Position numbers and translations under genes: made by a program. Below the pieces are notes generated by a model that saw nothing but the letters and a program-made list of their open reading frames with translations, ran no database searches and was not told the origin of the DNA. A stretch of DNA of 64,000 bases from Pseudorasbora parva (Eukaryota; Chordata; Actinopteri; Cypriniformes; Gobionidae). Shown piece after piece: positions 25,361 to 36,514 of the stretch. Each line of letters starts with the position of its first letter. Positions within the stretch are counted from its first letter, which is position 1. The stretch covers positions 55,326,306 through 55,390,305 of the forward strand of contig NC_090173.1 in the NCBI RefSeq assembly GCF_024679245.1, written 5' to 3'.

Positions 25361-26373
25361 ACATTTATTTTTGTATTGCCCTCTTTCTATTTCATTTTGG
25401 ACTGACTTTAAAATAGATATTCCTAAAATTCCTAGTATTAGAATTTAGATCCTCATGACATTTTACTTTGTTTCCAAAACCCATATTTTTCTGAAAAAAA
25501 AATTATATAATTAAATTATTTTGCCAAAGTTTTATATACTTTTAGTTTGTATGCAGCCTACTTTAAGTACAAAATTAGTATGACTTTAATTGTGTCAGGA
25601 GACATTTTTATCTTTAAAATAATAATAATAAAAAAATTAATATTTATTTATTTATTATTTAGTTCAAGTACAGACATTTCAAGTATAATACAATAAAAAC
25701 GATGAATACAAAGCATTGTAAATACAGCTCAAAGTGTGTAAATCAGAGAATAACAATAACAAGTATAAAATGAACGATACAAATACATACAAAAATCTAA
25801 GTTTATGAATCAAGGTAGAAAACTTTTTGTTTTGTGATCTCATGTTTGAAAGGGTTTCAAAGTATACTGTGAGATCAGTCTTATAAAAGGTAATATAGGA
25901 AGGGTTCTTTTATTTCTCATGTGTTTGATCAAACACTCACCATATAATATAAAAGGAAGTAAAACTGGTTTAATAAACTACTTTTAAGTGACATTAATCA
26001 AGTAAGCAAAACAAACAACATTTGATCCAAAAACATTTATTCAATAATCATTTTTACAATTAAGTTTTTTTAAACGTCAGTTGAATTTGTCATCAAAGGC
26101 TTGTGTTCAAGTCAAAACTCATTCCTCCACTGATTAGTACTATAGTAAAACTATGGTTACTACTGATTGGCCAACGCAGTCGCCAGGAGGAAGCTCCTTT
26201 GACCAATGAGAAACCTCTCACCACGCCCCTACCTCCTGCCACGCCCCTACCTCTTGCCACGCCCATTACTCCAAGCTGCAGCTACCCCTGTCTCAACCAA
26301 TGTTGCCTCTTAGTCTTTTTGCCACTCAGTAGGGCGTAATCACAGTCGCTCCACCTGACGGTGACGTCACATG
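25361..26373. other. Intergenic, no gene seen
   Basis: AT-rich DNA. At 26215-26275 a roughly 18-base unit around CTACCTCYTGCCACGCCC is tandemly repeated about three times. A CRE-like TGACGTCA lies near 26362. Nothing else is recognised. Confidence 0.55.
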
Positions 26374-26381
26374 CATTTCCT

Positions 26382-26656
26382 ACGGTGGCCGAGACAGCTC
26401 AACACTCTGCAAATGAAGAAAAGCACCAGCAAATAAAGAAAACATCTTCATCAGTTTGACAACACTCGCGCTGCAAAAGTTCACAACACATGCAAATACA
26501 AAAACGCGCTTGTGTTGTAAGGATTTGCTGCGCGTTTTTGTATTTGCATGCGTTGTGAACATTTGCAGCGCGTGTGTTGTCAAACTGATGAAGATGTTTT
26601 CTTTATTTGCTGGCGCTTTCTTCATTTGCAGAGTGTTGAGCTGTCTCGGCCACCGT
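26382..26656. mobile_element. Foldback element with about 128-bp arms
   Basis: Almost the entire 275 bp is one palindrome. The left arm runs from ACGGTGGCCGAGACAGCTCA to about 26507 and the right arm is its complement to 26656, with about a 20-base centre. CATTTCCT (26374-26381) and AATTTCCT (26657-26664) form an 8-bp target duplication with one mismatch, as in hAT elements. Near-identical peptides would be read from both strands, the expected artefact of a palindrome. Confidence 0.85.
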
Positions 26657-26664
26657 AATTTCCT

Positions 26665-27958
26665 CTATTCAAAACACACAAGTCACACATGACAGACATT
26701 AACCGAGAACTAATATATGCTACTTTTGCTTCAATATGCTCTTGAGTCATGTTCACCTGTTTGTCCATTTGTGATCATATTGTGGCTCACCTGTGCTCAC
26801 CATTATGCAGCACGGGTGCATCACAATGAAAATGTAGGTAAAAAGTGCTTATGGTTTTGCCAAAAGAGTGAATGATTCAATCAGTGGCAACTGAGCCTGT
26901 ATTTTAAAACTGTAATTGTGCGATATATACACAAAAATAAGTTTTTATGTGCATATGTTACACAGTTTTTGTGTGCATATGATAATGCATATGCAATTTC
27001 TAACGTATCATGAACATGCACTCCACACAACTAAACCTACCCAATGGGGTGACAATGCAAATCATCTGCACGTGGCCAATAAATCATGCAATAAATACAA
27101 TATGTGTTATTTATGTGCATTTCATGAGAAGGAGTTGGTAAAAATAGGGGTACAAGCAGGAGGAAGAACAAAAAATTGCAAAGCAAAGCAGAGTAGTAAT
27201 TTCTGATAAATTTTGAGCTACTGATAGTTTTCATTCATCAAAACACAATGACAGAAAAATATGAAATTTGTTTTGAGATTAAAAAAGTACTTTTCCCTGA
27301 GAACTGTTTACTGACTGCTTTATAGTGTTTATCATTTTGATTTGAGAGCAGTGCATGATTTTGAACACAGGTAAAACTGTTTGGAGGCGAAAGCTTCATT
27401 TTGCCAGAGGAGTCCAAGGGTTTTGTGAATAGTGTGTGAAGAGGAGGTTTTGTGTTTAATGTTTTCAGAAAATAGAGCAAGGTTTCAGAAATAGAGTTTT
27501 AGCAATTGAGAAAAACTGTAACAACGAAGCTCTGAGTTTAATTACTTCAAAATAGCAATGCAATCATTGACTGTAAAACAATATGGACGTATAGTGTCTG
27601 TGACATCACCCGCATGTTTTTCATTTCATTTATTATACAGGAAAGTTTTAAAAGTAACATTTAAGGTACAATTTAAACGGGCCTCACTCTGGTTTCCAGC
27701 AGGTTCCTGTTCTGCAAATTTACAAACAGAAATAAAAAGATAAATGAAAAACTTTTACAAGACATTAGCAAACAAATACAGGCTAAACAAATCCAAATGA
27801 CTAAAGACAACAATTCAAAACAATACGAACTTGAAGCCTAAAGTCGGCCGTTGACATCTTGGCAGCGTGTCCCTGCTCCCAGATAACCGAAAATGGGTAA
27901 AGTGACGGGACATGCGCAGAGCTGTTGTGACTTTATGACCAACAGACAGCTTGTGCTT
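26665..27958. other. Intergenic, no gene seen
   Basis: AT-rich and largely unclassified. About 27550-27760 resembles interspersed repeat (ACAATATGGACGTATAGTGTC). No exon or RNA gene is recognised. Confidence 0.5.
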
Positions 27959-27976
27959 GTGCGTGTGCGTGTGCGT

Positions 27977-28069
<93 letters not shown>
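27959..28069. repeat. (GTGCGT)n/(GT)n microsatellite
   Basis: It begins with GTGCGT units and becomes pure GT for about 40 units. Confidence 0.97.
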
Positions 28070-28071
<2 letters not shown>

Positions 28072-28441
28072 CAGAGGCTGGCGGTCTGCAGGCCTACGGC
28101 CCGTTTAATAGCATGTTTCCGTGCCTATCACTAAATAATCATGTTCATATCGCAATGACAATGAAAATACGATTTATCTTTTAGCCCCTAATTTCTAACC
28201 TCACGAAAAGACAAAATGAAAATGATTGATATCACACACGTTGAACTTGGCATATGATGCAATATGTCAATATGACATGCCAAGGCCCGTTGTAGATGGA
28301 TTGGGAATTAAACCGATAACGTTACGTTTGAACAAGCATGGAAAAAACATATATTGAAGGAGACCAAATAAAACATTTGGCGAAGCCCAATGGCCAAGTT
28401 CGAAACAATAGTCCAAGTCCGAGACCAGACTCGAGTACTAC

Positions 28442-28994
28442 TAGCCTAGAAATCTAGACGCACCCTAGCAGCAGCAAATTTAATTTGTCCGCAAGTGTGG
28501 TCTAGCAACTCTCAATTCCTATCTGAGCTGTATTCCTCAGAATCTGGACGGCCCAATCACATCTTGTAGGTAGGCTATAGAGTCGGCGGGCGGGGCCATA
28601 ATGACAACGGCCGAGTTGCGTTTACATGCTTCTAGTAACACAGTATTCTAGTAAACACAGAAACTGGCGAACGGCGGCGGTCTTTCGAATCAGCTCTGCC
28701 CACGCCTCCGGAAGACTTGGAGTTAAGCTTTCCTCTGAGAAAAGAACAAAGAGCGGCACTGAAGTCATTCTTAAAAAGGGAAGATGTGTTCGGAGTTTAG
28801 CCGACCGGATACGGCGAATGTTTAATCAGTCAGCGAGCTCCCCTTCACCGTCGTTGCTCCGGTTGGTGTACCGCTATCCTATCGCGTGCAGAGGGAGTTT
28901 GAAAGACAACCGTTTATCCGCCCCTCGGACTGAGCCCTGTCTATGGTGAGTTTCCAGACCAAACATCTTGATGTGGGTCTGGCTTGTCAGGCTA
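28442..28994. mobile_element. Non-autonomous hAT-like element
   Basis: TAGCCT and AGGCTA ends are flanked by GAGTACTAC on both sides (28433-28441 and 28995-29003), giving an 8-9-bp target duplication as in hAT elements. The 553-bp interior includes an open stretch of 107 codons (28626-28949) without a domain. The exact duplication suggests a relatively recent insertion. Confidence 0.8.
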
Positions 28995-29003
28995 GAGTAC
29001 TAC

Positions 29004-29743
29004 AGCACCAATATCAGACTTATTGGGTCTACAGTTAACCGGGAGAAGAGAAGGTGAAGCCGTCTGAAGCAGCTGGAAGACATCTCATTTTAACACTGAC
29101 TGTTAGTGAAAAACAGTCCTTAAACATGAGCTTGTGGCTCTTTCATTATTTGTCCACCCAGATAAAACAGAGAGGTTGGAGGCAGAATTCCTCTTCTCAG
29201 CAGTTGCAGGTGTCCTTTCCGTGTGTGTAATTGTGATTTTATTAAAACTTGAAATAAGCCACCAGGCCTCGGACCGGAGTGTGCAGTTGCTCTCTGCTCT
29301 TCTTGGCTTCTCCAGTCTTTATCCACGTGAGCTCGCTGGCCATAGAAAGAGCCGTCTGCTTCCTGTTCTTTAAAGTCCATCGGGCAGGATGCTGCTGAAA
29401 GCGACTGAGCCTTTCTGTTTGTTCTCTTCTCTCAGATGTCAGATGGGACAGGAAGGAGTGATCGTGTCAAAGGGTTGGAAAAGCAGAATGGGCAAGGAAG
29501 AAGAGGATCAGTGCTTTTGTGCAATAGCTAATTAAAGGGGTATTTTTCTGGGGTCAAGCACTGCAGGTGTATATAGGCACCTATTGTATCTACTCCTATT
29601 GTGCTAACCGTCGGCTTCTCTCTGTGGTTGTGAAAATTGTTGAAAAGTTTTAACCATGGCAGCTTTTGCAGTTCTATCAAACCCTTTACTGCCACCAACA
29701 GCCTACATTTTAATATTTCTGCTTTTGTTTACCAACTGCTGCT
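29004..29743. other. Intergenic, no gene seen
   Basis: Repeat-poor at 29.1-29.6 kb. Frames on both strands at 29120-29380 overlap each other and have no domain. Possibly constrained non-coding sequence. Confidence 0.4.
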
Positions 29744-29770
29744 TTAGTCCCTCTTCACACCTGGTATTAA

Positions 29771-30310
29771 AGGGGTGGTTGGATGCGATTTCCCTTTTTT
29801 AACTTTAGTTAGTGTGTATTGTTGCTGCCTGAGCATAAACAGTATCTGTAAAGTTAAAGCACTGAAAGTTCAGTGCAAACGGAGATATTGTCTTTTAAAG
29901 TTACGGCAGTTTATTGCCTACAAAAACGGCCGCTTTGGACTACAACGAGCTTCTTCCCGGGTTGGTGACATTATAAACCCTTGCTAGTCTCCACAGGTGT
30001 GACGTCTGCCCGTAATGGGAAGGGACGTGGCATTTCCGGCAACCTGTGCTTGGCACTTCAGCCAATAAAAATACAGGAAACTACATTTGGCTATCTAACC
30101 AATCTAAGACCATTGCGTTTTTTAAGGGATGGGCTTCATAGAAGCAGGAAGCAAATGAGCCGTTCAAAGGACAGTGGAGACAGCGGTGTGGAATAAAGGT
30201 ACAATATAAAAAAAATACGGCTTTTTAAAGAAAAAGAAGTATTAAGACATGTCATACTGCGCCCCATAAACACAACCAAGCCTAGAAAAAAAAAACACGG
30301 AATCACCCCT
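29771..30310. mobile_element. TTAA-target MITE nested in the Harbinger-like TIR
   Basis: AGGGGTGGTT at the left and its inverted partner AGGGGTGATT at the right are flanked by TTAA (29767-29770 and 30311-30314). At 540 bp it has no transposase. Its AGGGGT end resembles the larger TTAA element at 23100-25356, so both may use one transposase source. Confidence 0.78.
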
Positions 30311-30670
30311 TTAAGAAATGTTTTGTTGATCGGACCACGAGTGGACGATGCTAAATACAGGTGTAAACGGGTCTAAAACATTTCGAGCTTGTCCACTTTC
30401 GACCACTTCCAGAGGTAGGGGAAAACACATTTGACTGGATTGCTTTCGTGGTCGAACAGCCCCTAAAGACCGCCTTCTCTCCACCTACTGACCTAATATG
30501 TAAACATCATGGGAAGCGCACAAGCCAGACGGGATTTAACCCAAGTTTGGTTTGAAGATGAAAAGCATCCCAAGCTCAATGTGCTTTCTCCATTGCTGAT
30601 TTATAACACACACTCACAGCGTTTGGCTGGTCTTCTGTCTGTCAGAGCAGAAACTAAAGCTGTGAGTTTA

Positions 30671-32218
30671 CAGGGAGTGCAGAATTATAAGGCAAATGAG
30701 TATTTTGACCACATCATCCTTGTTATGCATGTTGTCTTACTCCAAGCTGTATAGGCTGGAAAGCCTACTACCAATTAAGCATATTAGGTGATGTGCATCT
30801 CTGTAATGAGAAGGGGTGTGGTCTAATGACATCAACACCCTATATCAGGTGTGCATAATTATTAGGCAACTTCCTTTCCTTTGGCAAAATGGGTCAAAAG
30901 AAGGACTTGACAGGCTCAGAAAAGTCAAAAATAGTGAGATATTGCAGAGGGATGCAGCAGTCTTAAAATAGCCAAGCTTCTGAAGCGTGATCATCGAACA
31001 ATCAAGCGTTTCATTCAAAATAGTCAACAGGGTCGCAAGAAGCGTGTGGAAAAACCAAGGCGCAAAATAACTGCCCGTGAACTGAGAAAAGTCAAGCGTG
31101 CAGCTGCCAAGATGCCACTTGCCACCAGTTTGGCCATATTTCAGAGCTGCAACATCACTGGAGTGCCCAAAAGCACAAGGTGTGCAATACTCCGAGACAT
31201 GGCCAAGGTAAGAAAGGCAGAAAGTCGACCACCACTGAACAAGACACACAAGCTGAAACTTCAAGACTGGGCCAAGAAATATCTCAAGACTGATTTTTCT
31301 AAGGTTTTATGGACTGATGAAATGAGAGTGAGTCTTGATGGGCCAGATGGATGGGCCCGTGGCTGGATTGGTAAAGGGCAGAGAGCTCCAGTCCGACTCA
31401 GACGCCAGCAAGGTGGAGGTGGAGTACTGGTTTGGGCTGGTATCATCAAAGATGAGCTTGTGGGGCCTTTTCGGGTTGAGGATGGAGTCAAGCTCAACTC
31501 CCAGTCCTACTGCCAGTGTCTGGAAGACACCTTCTTCAAGCAGTGGTACAGGAAGAAGTCTGCATCCTTCAAGAAAAACATGATTTTCATGCAGGACAAT
31601 GCTCCATCACACCAAGTACTCCACAGCGTGGCTGGCGAGAAAGGGTATAAAAGAAGAAAATCTAATGATATGGCCTCCTTGTTCACCTGATCTGAACCCC
31701 ATTGAGAACCTGTGGTCCATCATCAAATGTGCGATTTACAAGGAGGGAAAACCGTACACCTCTCTGAACAGTGTCTGGGAGGCTGTGGTTGCTGCTGCAC
31801 GCAATGTTGATGGTGAACAGATCAAAACACTGACAGAATCCATGGATGGCAGGCTTTTGAGTGTCCTTGCAAAGAAAGGTGGCTATGTTGGTCACTGATT
31901 TGTTTTTGTTTGGTTTTTGAATGTCAGAAATGTATATTTGTGAATGTTGAGATGTTATATTGGTTTCACTGGTAAAAATAAATAATTGAAATGGGTATAA
32001 ATTTGTTTTTTGTTAAGTTGCCTAATAATTATGCACAGTAATAGTCACCTGCACACACAGATATCCCCCTAAAATAGCTAAAACTAAAAACTAAAACTTC
32101 CAAAAATATTCAGCTTTGATATTAATGAGTTTTTTGTGTTCATTGAGAACATGGTTGTTGTTCAATAATAAAATTAATCCTCAAAAATACAACTTGCCTA
32201 ATAATTCTGCACTCCCTG
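30671..32218 (+). mobile_element. Tc1-like transposon with IR/DR ends
   Basis: The outer repeats CAGGGAGTGCAGAATTAT (left) and its complement at the right end are bordered by TA (30669-30670, 32219-32220). A second, inner repeat (TGCATAATTATTAGGCAACTT) recurs inverted at about 30850-30873 and 32016-32035, giving the two-site-per-end arrangement of Sleeping-Beauty-type elements. It encloses one transposase frame, broken twice. Confidence 0.92.
30889..31898 (+). pseudogene. Tc1-family transposase, two frame breaks
   Basis: This would have been a DDE transposase that binds the element ends and cuts and pastes at TA. ATG at 30889 is the natural start (MGQKKDLTGSEKSK). That frame stops at 30964-30966; the helix-turn-helix region continues in another frame (IAKLLKRDHRTIKRFI). 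The main frame holds the first catalytic Asp (VLWTDE, codon 31316-31318) and the second (MQDNAPSH, codon 31595-31597). A second break near 31650 moves the end, with the catalytic Glu (NPIENLW, codon 31704-31706), into a third register that closes at TGA 31896-31898. About 330 residues would be normal for the family. The breaks make this copy non-functional. Confidence 0.92.
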
Positions 32219-32429
32219 TATTTCATCCATTAGTTTGGAAGATCTGAAAATGCACATACAATAACCCGCCCACAGACCCTCCCCTCAAAGAAATCAGGAC
32301 AGAAGTGGCTGAAAGTGGACAAAAGAGACACATTAAAACACCTGGTGTGAACAGGAATGTGTTCCCCTCATCTACTTGTGATCCGATCAACCAAGACGCA
32401 TCTTAATACGAGGTGTAATCAGGGCCTTA

Positions 32430-33054
32430 GGCTTGTCCTGCTCCATATTAGGGCTTAAAAACCAGTCAAGGAGCCAAACCCACCCCAGATGATGCTCTGC
32501 TATGGTGCAGTTAAATCATGCATTCGACATTGTACATAATATTACATATGGTTTACAACCCATTATGAACATCAGTCTAATTGATTAAGGTGATTTAATA
32601 TATTCAAACTTTTATAAAATTTAATTTCCTCTCATGCTTAACTCAAATATATGTATGTTGGATTTTTTTCACACAAAAGAGCTGGGTTTTTCACTCATGG
32701 ACCAGAATTGAACATTGTGGCAGGTGGATCAATAACAAGTGCAGTTTTGAATGAGATCGCTTGAAATATTAAAGCACCCTCCCGGCCTCTCAAATGGACC
32801 TGCCTGACGATATTAAAACTTTTTTTGATTCCTTCGTCATTTCTATATTTGAAAGCTCAGCCTGCTCACAAATCGACTCTTAAATTATTCTAAACTACTT
32901 GAATAGGGCAATGTAATACAAGTTGATTTTTTGGAAACACTTTATTTTGATGGTCGCCTTTAGACATTCTGTTGACTATAAGTAAAGCTGCACCTTCAGG
33001 TCAACTATCAGTCTTTAGAGTGAGTAGACTATCTGCATAATATCTGCTATCTAT
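32430..33054. other. Intergenic, nothing recognised
   Basis: AT-rich sequence between two transposons; no open frame, tRNA-like motif or repeat end could be identified. Confidence 0.55.
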
Positions 33055-34125
33055 ACACAGATCAGGCAAAACATTATGACCGATACTGACAGATGATGTG
33101 AATAACACTGGTTATCTCTTCATCACGGTACCTGTTAGTGGGTCACATTAGGCAGCAAATAATAATTTTGTCTTCAAAGTTGATGTGTTAGAAGCAGGAA
33201 AAGGGCAAGCATAAGGATTTGAGCGAGTTTGACAAGGGCCAAATTGTGATGGCTAGACGACTGGGTCAGAGCATCTCCAAAACTGCAGCTCTTGTGGGCT
33301 GTTCCCGGTCTGCAGTGGTCAGTCTCTATCAAAAGTGCTCCAAGAGGAACAGCGGAGAACCGGCCACAGGGTCATGGGCGGCCGAGGCTCATTGATGCAT
33401 GTGGGGAGCGAAGGCTGGCCCTAGTGGTCTAATCAAACAAATGAGCTACTGGACACCTAGAAAGGTGTCAGAATACACAGAGCATCACAGTTTGTTGTGT
33501 ATGGGGCGGCATAGCAGCAGATCAGTCAGGGTGCCCATGCTGACCCCTGACCCCGCTGAAACGGTGGCAGGTGAGCTTCAGAACTGGACCACAGAGCAAC
33601 GGAAGAAGGCGGCCTGGTCTGACGAATCAGGTTTTCTTTTACATCTCGTGGATGGCCGGGTGTGTGTGTGTTGCTTCCCTGGGGAACACATGGCCCCAGG
33701 ATGCACTATGGGAAGAAGGCCAGCCGGTGGAGGCAGTGTGATGCTTTGGGCAATGTGCTGCTGGGAAACCTTGGGTCCTCCATCCATGTGGATGTTACTT
33801 TGACACGCACCCCATATCTAAGCATTGTTGCAGACCAATGTGCACCCTATAATGCTCCTGCCACAAAGCAAAAATGGTTCAGGAATGGTTTGAGGAGCAC
33901 AACAATGAGTTTGAGGTGTTGACTTGGCCTGCAAATTCCCCAAATCTCAATCCAATCGAGCATCTGTGGGATGTGCTGAACAAACAAGCCCCACCTCACA
34001 ACTTACAGGACTTAAAGCATCTGCTGCTAACATATTGGTGCCAGATACCACAGCACACCTTCAGGGGTCTAGTGGAGTCCATGTCTCGACAGGTCAGGGC
34101 TGTTTTGGATTTATTTGGACAATAA
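33055..34125 (+). pseudogene. Tc1-like transposon copy B, degraded transposase
   Basis: It starts with a Tc1-type end (ATCAGGCAAAACATTATGACC). Then come the DNA-binding region (frame fragments around GCGAGTTTGACAAGGGCCAA), the first catalytic region (WSDESGFLLHLVDGRV, about 33620-33660) and GGGSVMLWAM. The region with the second catalytic Asp is lost: about 50 bases present in copy A are missing near 33845. The end resumes at 33874 with NSPNLNPIEHLWDVL. Several frame changes separate these pieces and the right inverted repeat is absent (match ends near 34110). Same family as copy A at 18885-19620. Confidence 0.88.
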
Positions 34126-34419
34126 ATCTGTTACAAGATATATTGTCTGTGACAACATAAGTTGTATTTAACCCAGAATAATCTTTAAGTATGCGTCACA
34201 GCTTTGGCTTGTTAAATGCTATATACTGAATTATCGTTTCATATCATATTCATATCTGGGTCATGCACATAAATCCAAAGTAAAGACTTGATTTTTCCAA
34301 TTAAACCGAATATCATTTTTGCATTTTCATCATTTTGATCAGAGGTTTCATAGAATAACAAGGTATACTAACCACAGTCTACATTTTCTATTTTAAAAAA
34401 AAACACACAAAAAAATTGA
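34126..34419. other. Intergenic, nothing recognised
   Basis: AT-rich sequence with no open frame or repeat end. Confidence 0.55.
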
Positions 34420-35020
34420 GTGCACAGATCTTCCTTCTTTGAAGACACACTTCAAAGGCTCCATATTTCCAGCTAAACAATAATGAGATGGAGAAGAATG
34501 CGATACAAAGACACAGCATGTAGACCGTGTTGTGTGTTTGTACTGGTGGCTGATAGACTTCTGTAAATCTGATAGGATGCCCTGGACCGCTGCTGAACGA
34601 AAGCCGCCTCTGTTGCAAGCGCTTGCCAGTTTTGCAGAAGATGCCGGTCGGTGTGTATGCGAGATAAGACACCTCGCTGGGATAATAACGCCTCTGAAGT
34701 CTTACTGGCTATTCAGTTTGACGCTAGTGTTACACTTACATATAAATTAGCATTTTCTTTTCAAAGGCCATCTAATCCTCTGCTTTCATGTATTTGCCAA
34801 AAGTTATGGAGCTGACAGCCCTCTATGAGTGGAAATGACACGTTCAACAACACGACCAAACAGAATGACAAACTGGACTTGTCTTAATCATGACGTCCTC
34901 GTCTATTTCTGGTGGCACTGTTTGCAGCTTGGAGGCTCATTTGAGGTTAATGTACAGCTGTCTTTAAAGGCAGCTTCCTTGTGATGAAGTTTTAATAGGC
35001 CTGTGACACGCATTGTTTAG
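34420..35020. promoter_or_regulatory. Candidate conserved non-coding block 4
   Basis: About 600 bp free of recognisable repeats. It contains CTTCAAAGGCTCC and TTTTCAAAGGCC (TCF-like CAAAG cores), TTAATCATGACGTCCTCG (CRE-like TGACGTC) and TTGTGATGAAGTTTTAAT. No coding frame persists. A regulatory role is inference from texture only. Confidence 0.35.
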
Positions 35021-35149
35021 CAGATGGTATGTGTTTTCCAAAGCATGTTCCCCCCTTTACTCGACTCAAATGTTTGTTGTGGGAAGGGTATCTGACCTAT
35101 ATTTACCTTCAGTGTAGTTTTACAGAAAAACCTCTGCCCTGTCCATACC

Positions 35150-35453
35150 AACAATGCACACACACGCATGCACGCACATGTCGCGTTTTCATGTTTTATG
35201 GGGACTTTCCATACGCGTAATGGATTTCATACTGTACAAACTGTACATCCTATCCCCTTACACTGCCCCTGCCCCTAAAACTACCCATCACAGGAAACAT
35301 TCTGCATTTTTACTTTCTCAAAAAAACTCCTCCTGTGTGATTTATAAGATGTTTTCCTCATGTGGACCTAAAAATGTCCCCACAAGGACAAGGATTTCGG
35401 ATATTGCCATCTTTGTGGGGACATTTTGTCCCCATAACGTAGGGATTACCAGG

Positions 35454-35515
<62 letters not shown>
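35150..35515. repeat. Interspersed repeat ending in (CA)n
   Basis: The words TTTATGGGGACTTTCCATA, AAAATGTCCCCACAAGGACA and GGGGACATTTTGTCCCCATA are typical of a fish repeat family often associated with (CA)n. The (CA)n itself spans 35459-35515. Confidence 0.7.
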
Positions 35516-35517
<2 letters not shown>

Positions 35518-35657
35518 CTTTATGCCGCAGGGTTGCCTGACATATTGTAATAACTGACAGTGCAGAATGGGGCAAATGTTTATTACTTATTATCTCATCT
35601 TTTGATTATTTTAAAAAAAAAATTTTATTCCAATGTTTGAATATAAGTTGCCAGTGC

Positions 35658-36514
35658 TAGGGGTGACCCCTAATAGTCGAAGATTCAATGCATTGATATG
35701 CAGGATTCGACCACTGATCTCATGGTCGAATCTCCGTGGGTGTTATGAAACGAGGATCATACCATTTTGGCAATATGGGTGTACTCAATCTTAGTGTTAT
35801 AAAGACGTGTCGCGGCGCTGAGCGATCGCCCCTTTAAGGGCACTGAGCTTCGCACCGGACGCGCCTCGCCACATATACACCGATGGCGCCATTCGACGCC
35901 TGTCCGCGGCGATTAAATGTATATTTCCCTCAAATCGTGAATGTATATACTGATTTCACCCTGTGCTACAAGATACACTCATCTGGCAGTGATTCAAAAT
36001 TGAGCTTGCGCGCGGCGCATAATGTTCTCGTCTGCCTGGTGTGAGATCCTGAGACACGGCGCTGAGCTTCAGTCAGGTGTGCGACCCCCTTTAGGCACAA
36101 TCGGCTTAAGAACGCGCATATAAACGCACTCAAAGTGTCCTTTTCCTCTCTAGGCAGGTATTGTTTTTAGGTTTATTTGTCAAAATGTTCTTTTATATAT
36201 TTGTGTGATGTTCTGTGTTTCGATCGCGGCTTTTAAATGTTATGAGAGAACGGTTAATTTACGAATGTGTAGTGTAGCCTAGTTTTGATCTCTTTATTAA
36301 AAGTGGTGGCTGTGTGCCGTGTGTAAAGTAAAATAAAAATAGTCTTAGCCTCCTGCTGACTAGTGTCCTGCCCTTCCCAACCCGTTTATACCGTTTTTTT
36401 TTTTCTTCCGGTCTATGGTTTACACACACATAGATGATTAAATTATCGGTCGACCATAGAGAGATTCGAAAATTCTGATTCGAATATGTAAATCCTTAGT
36501 CGGGGACACCCCTA
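35658..36514. mobile_element. Non-autonomous hAT-like element
   Basis: The ends TAGGGGTGACCCC and, inverted, TAGGGGTGTCCCC enclose 857 bp. Internally there are TCGAA-rich motifs near both ends (GGATTCGACC and AGATTCGAA). No transposase. The target duplication is not clear. Confidence 0.7.

Larger units (their letters stand above)
29747..32426. mobile_element. Harbinger-like non-autonomous element carrying two nested transposons
   Basis: The left end GTCCCTCTTCACACCTGGTA and the right end, read inverted as GGCCCTGATTACACCTCGTA, match. TTA lies outside both (29744-29746 and 32427-32429), the target used by PIF/Harbinger elements. The left inverted repeat is itself split by a TTAA element (29771-30310); after it the match resumes with TTGATCGGACCACGAGT, against TTGATCGGATCACAAGT inside the right end. 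A Tc1-like element (30671-32218) lies in the body. Removing both leaves about 590 bp of non-coding sequence. Confidence 0.8.

Noticed and set aside
26380..26692. Two similar proteins on opposite strands
   Set aside because: A consequence of the palindromic foldback element, not a gene pair.
29120..29380. Overlapping frames on both strands
   Set aside because: No domain or splice support; treated as possible non-coding conserved DNA.
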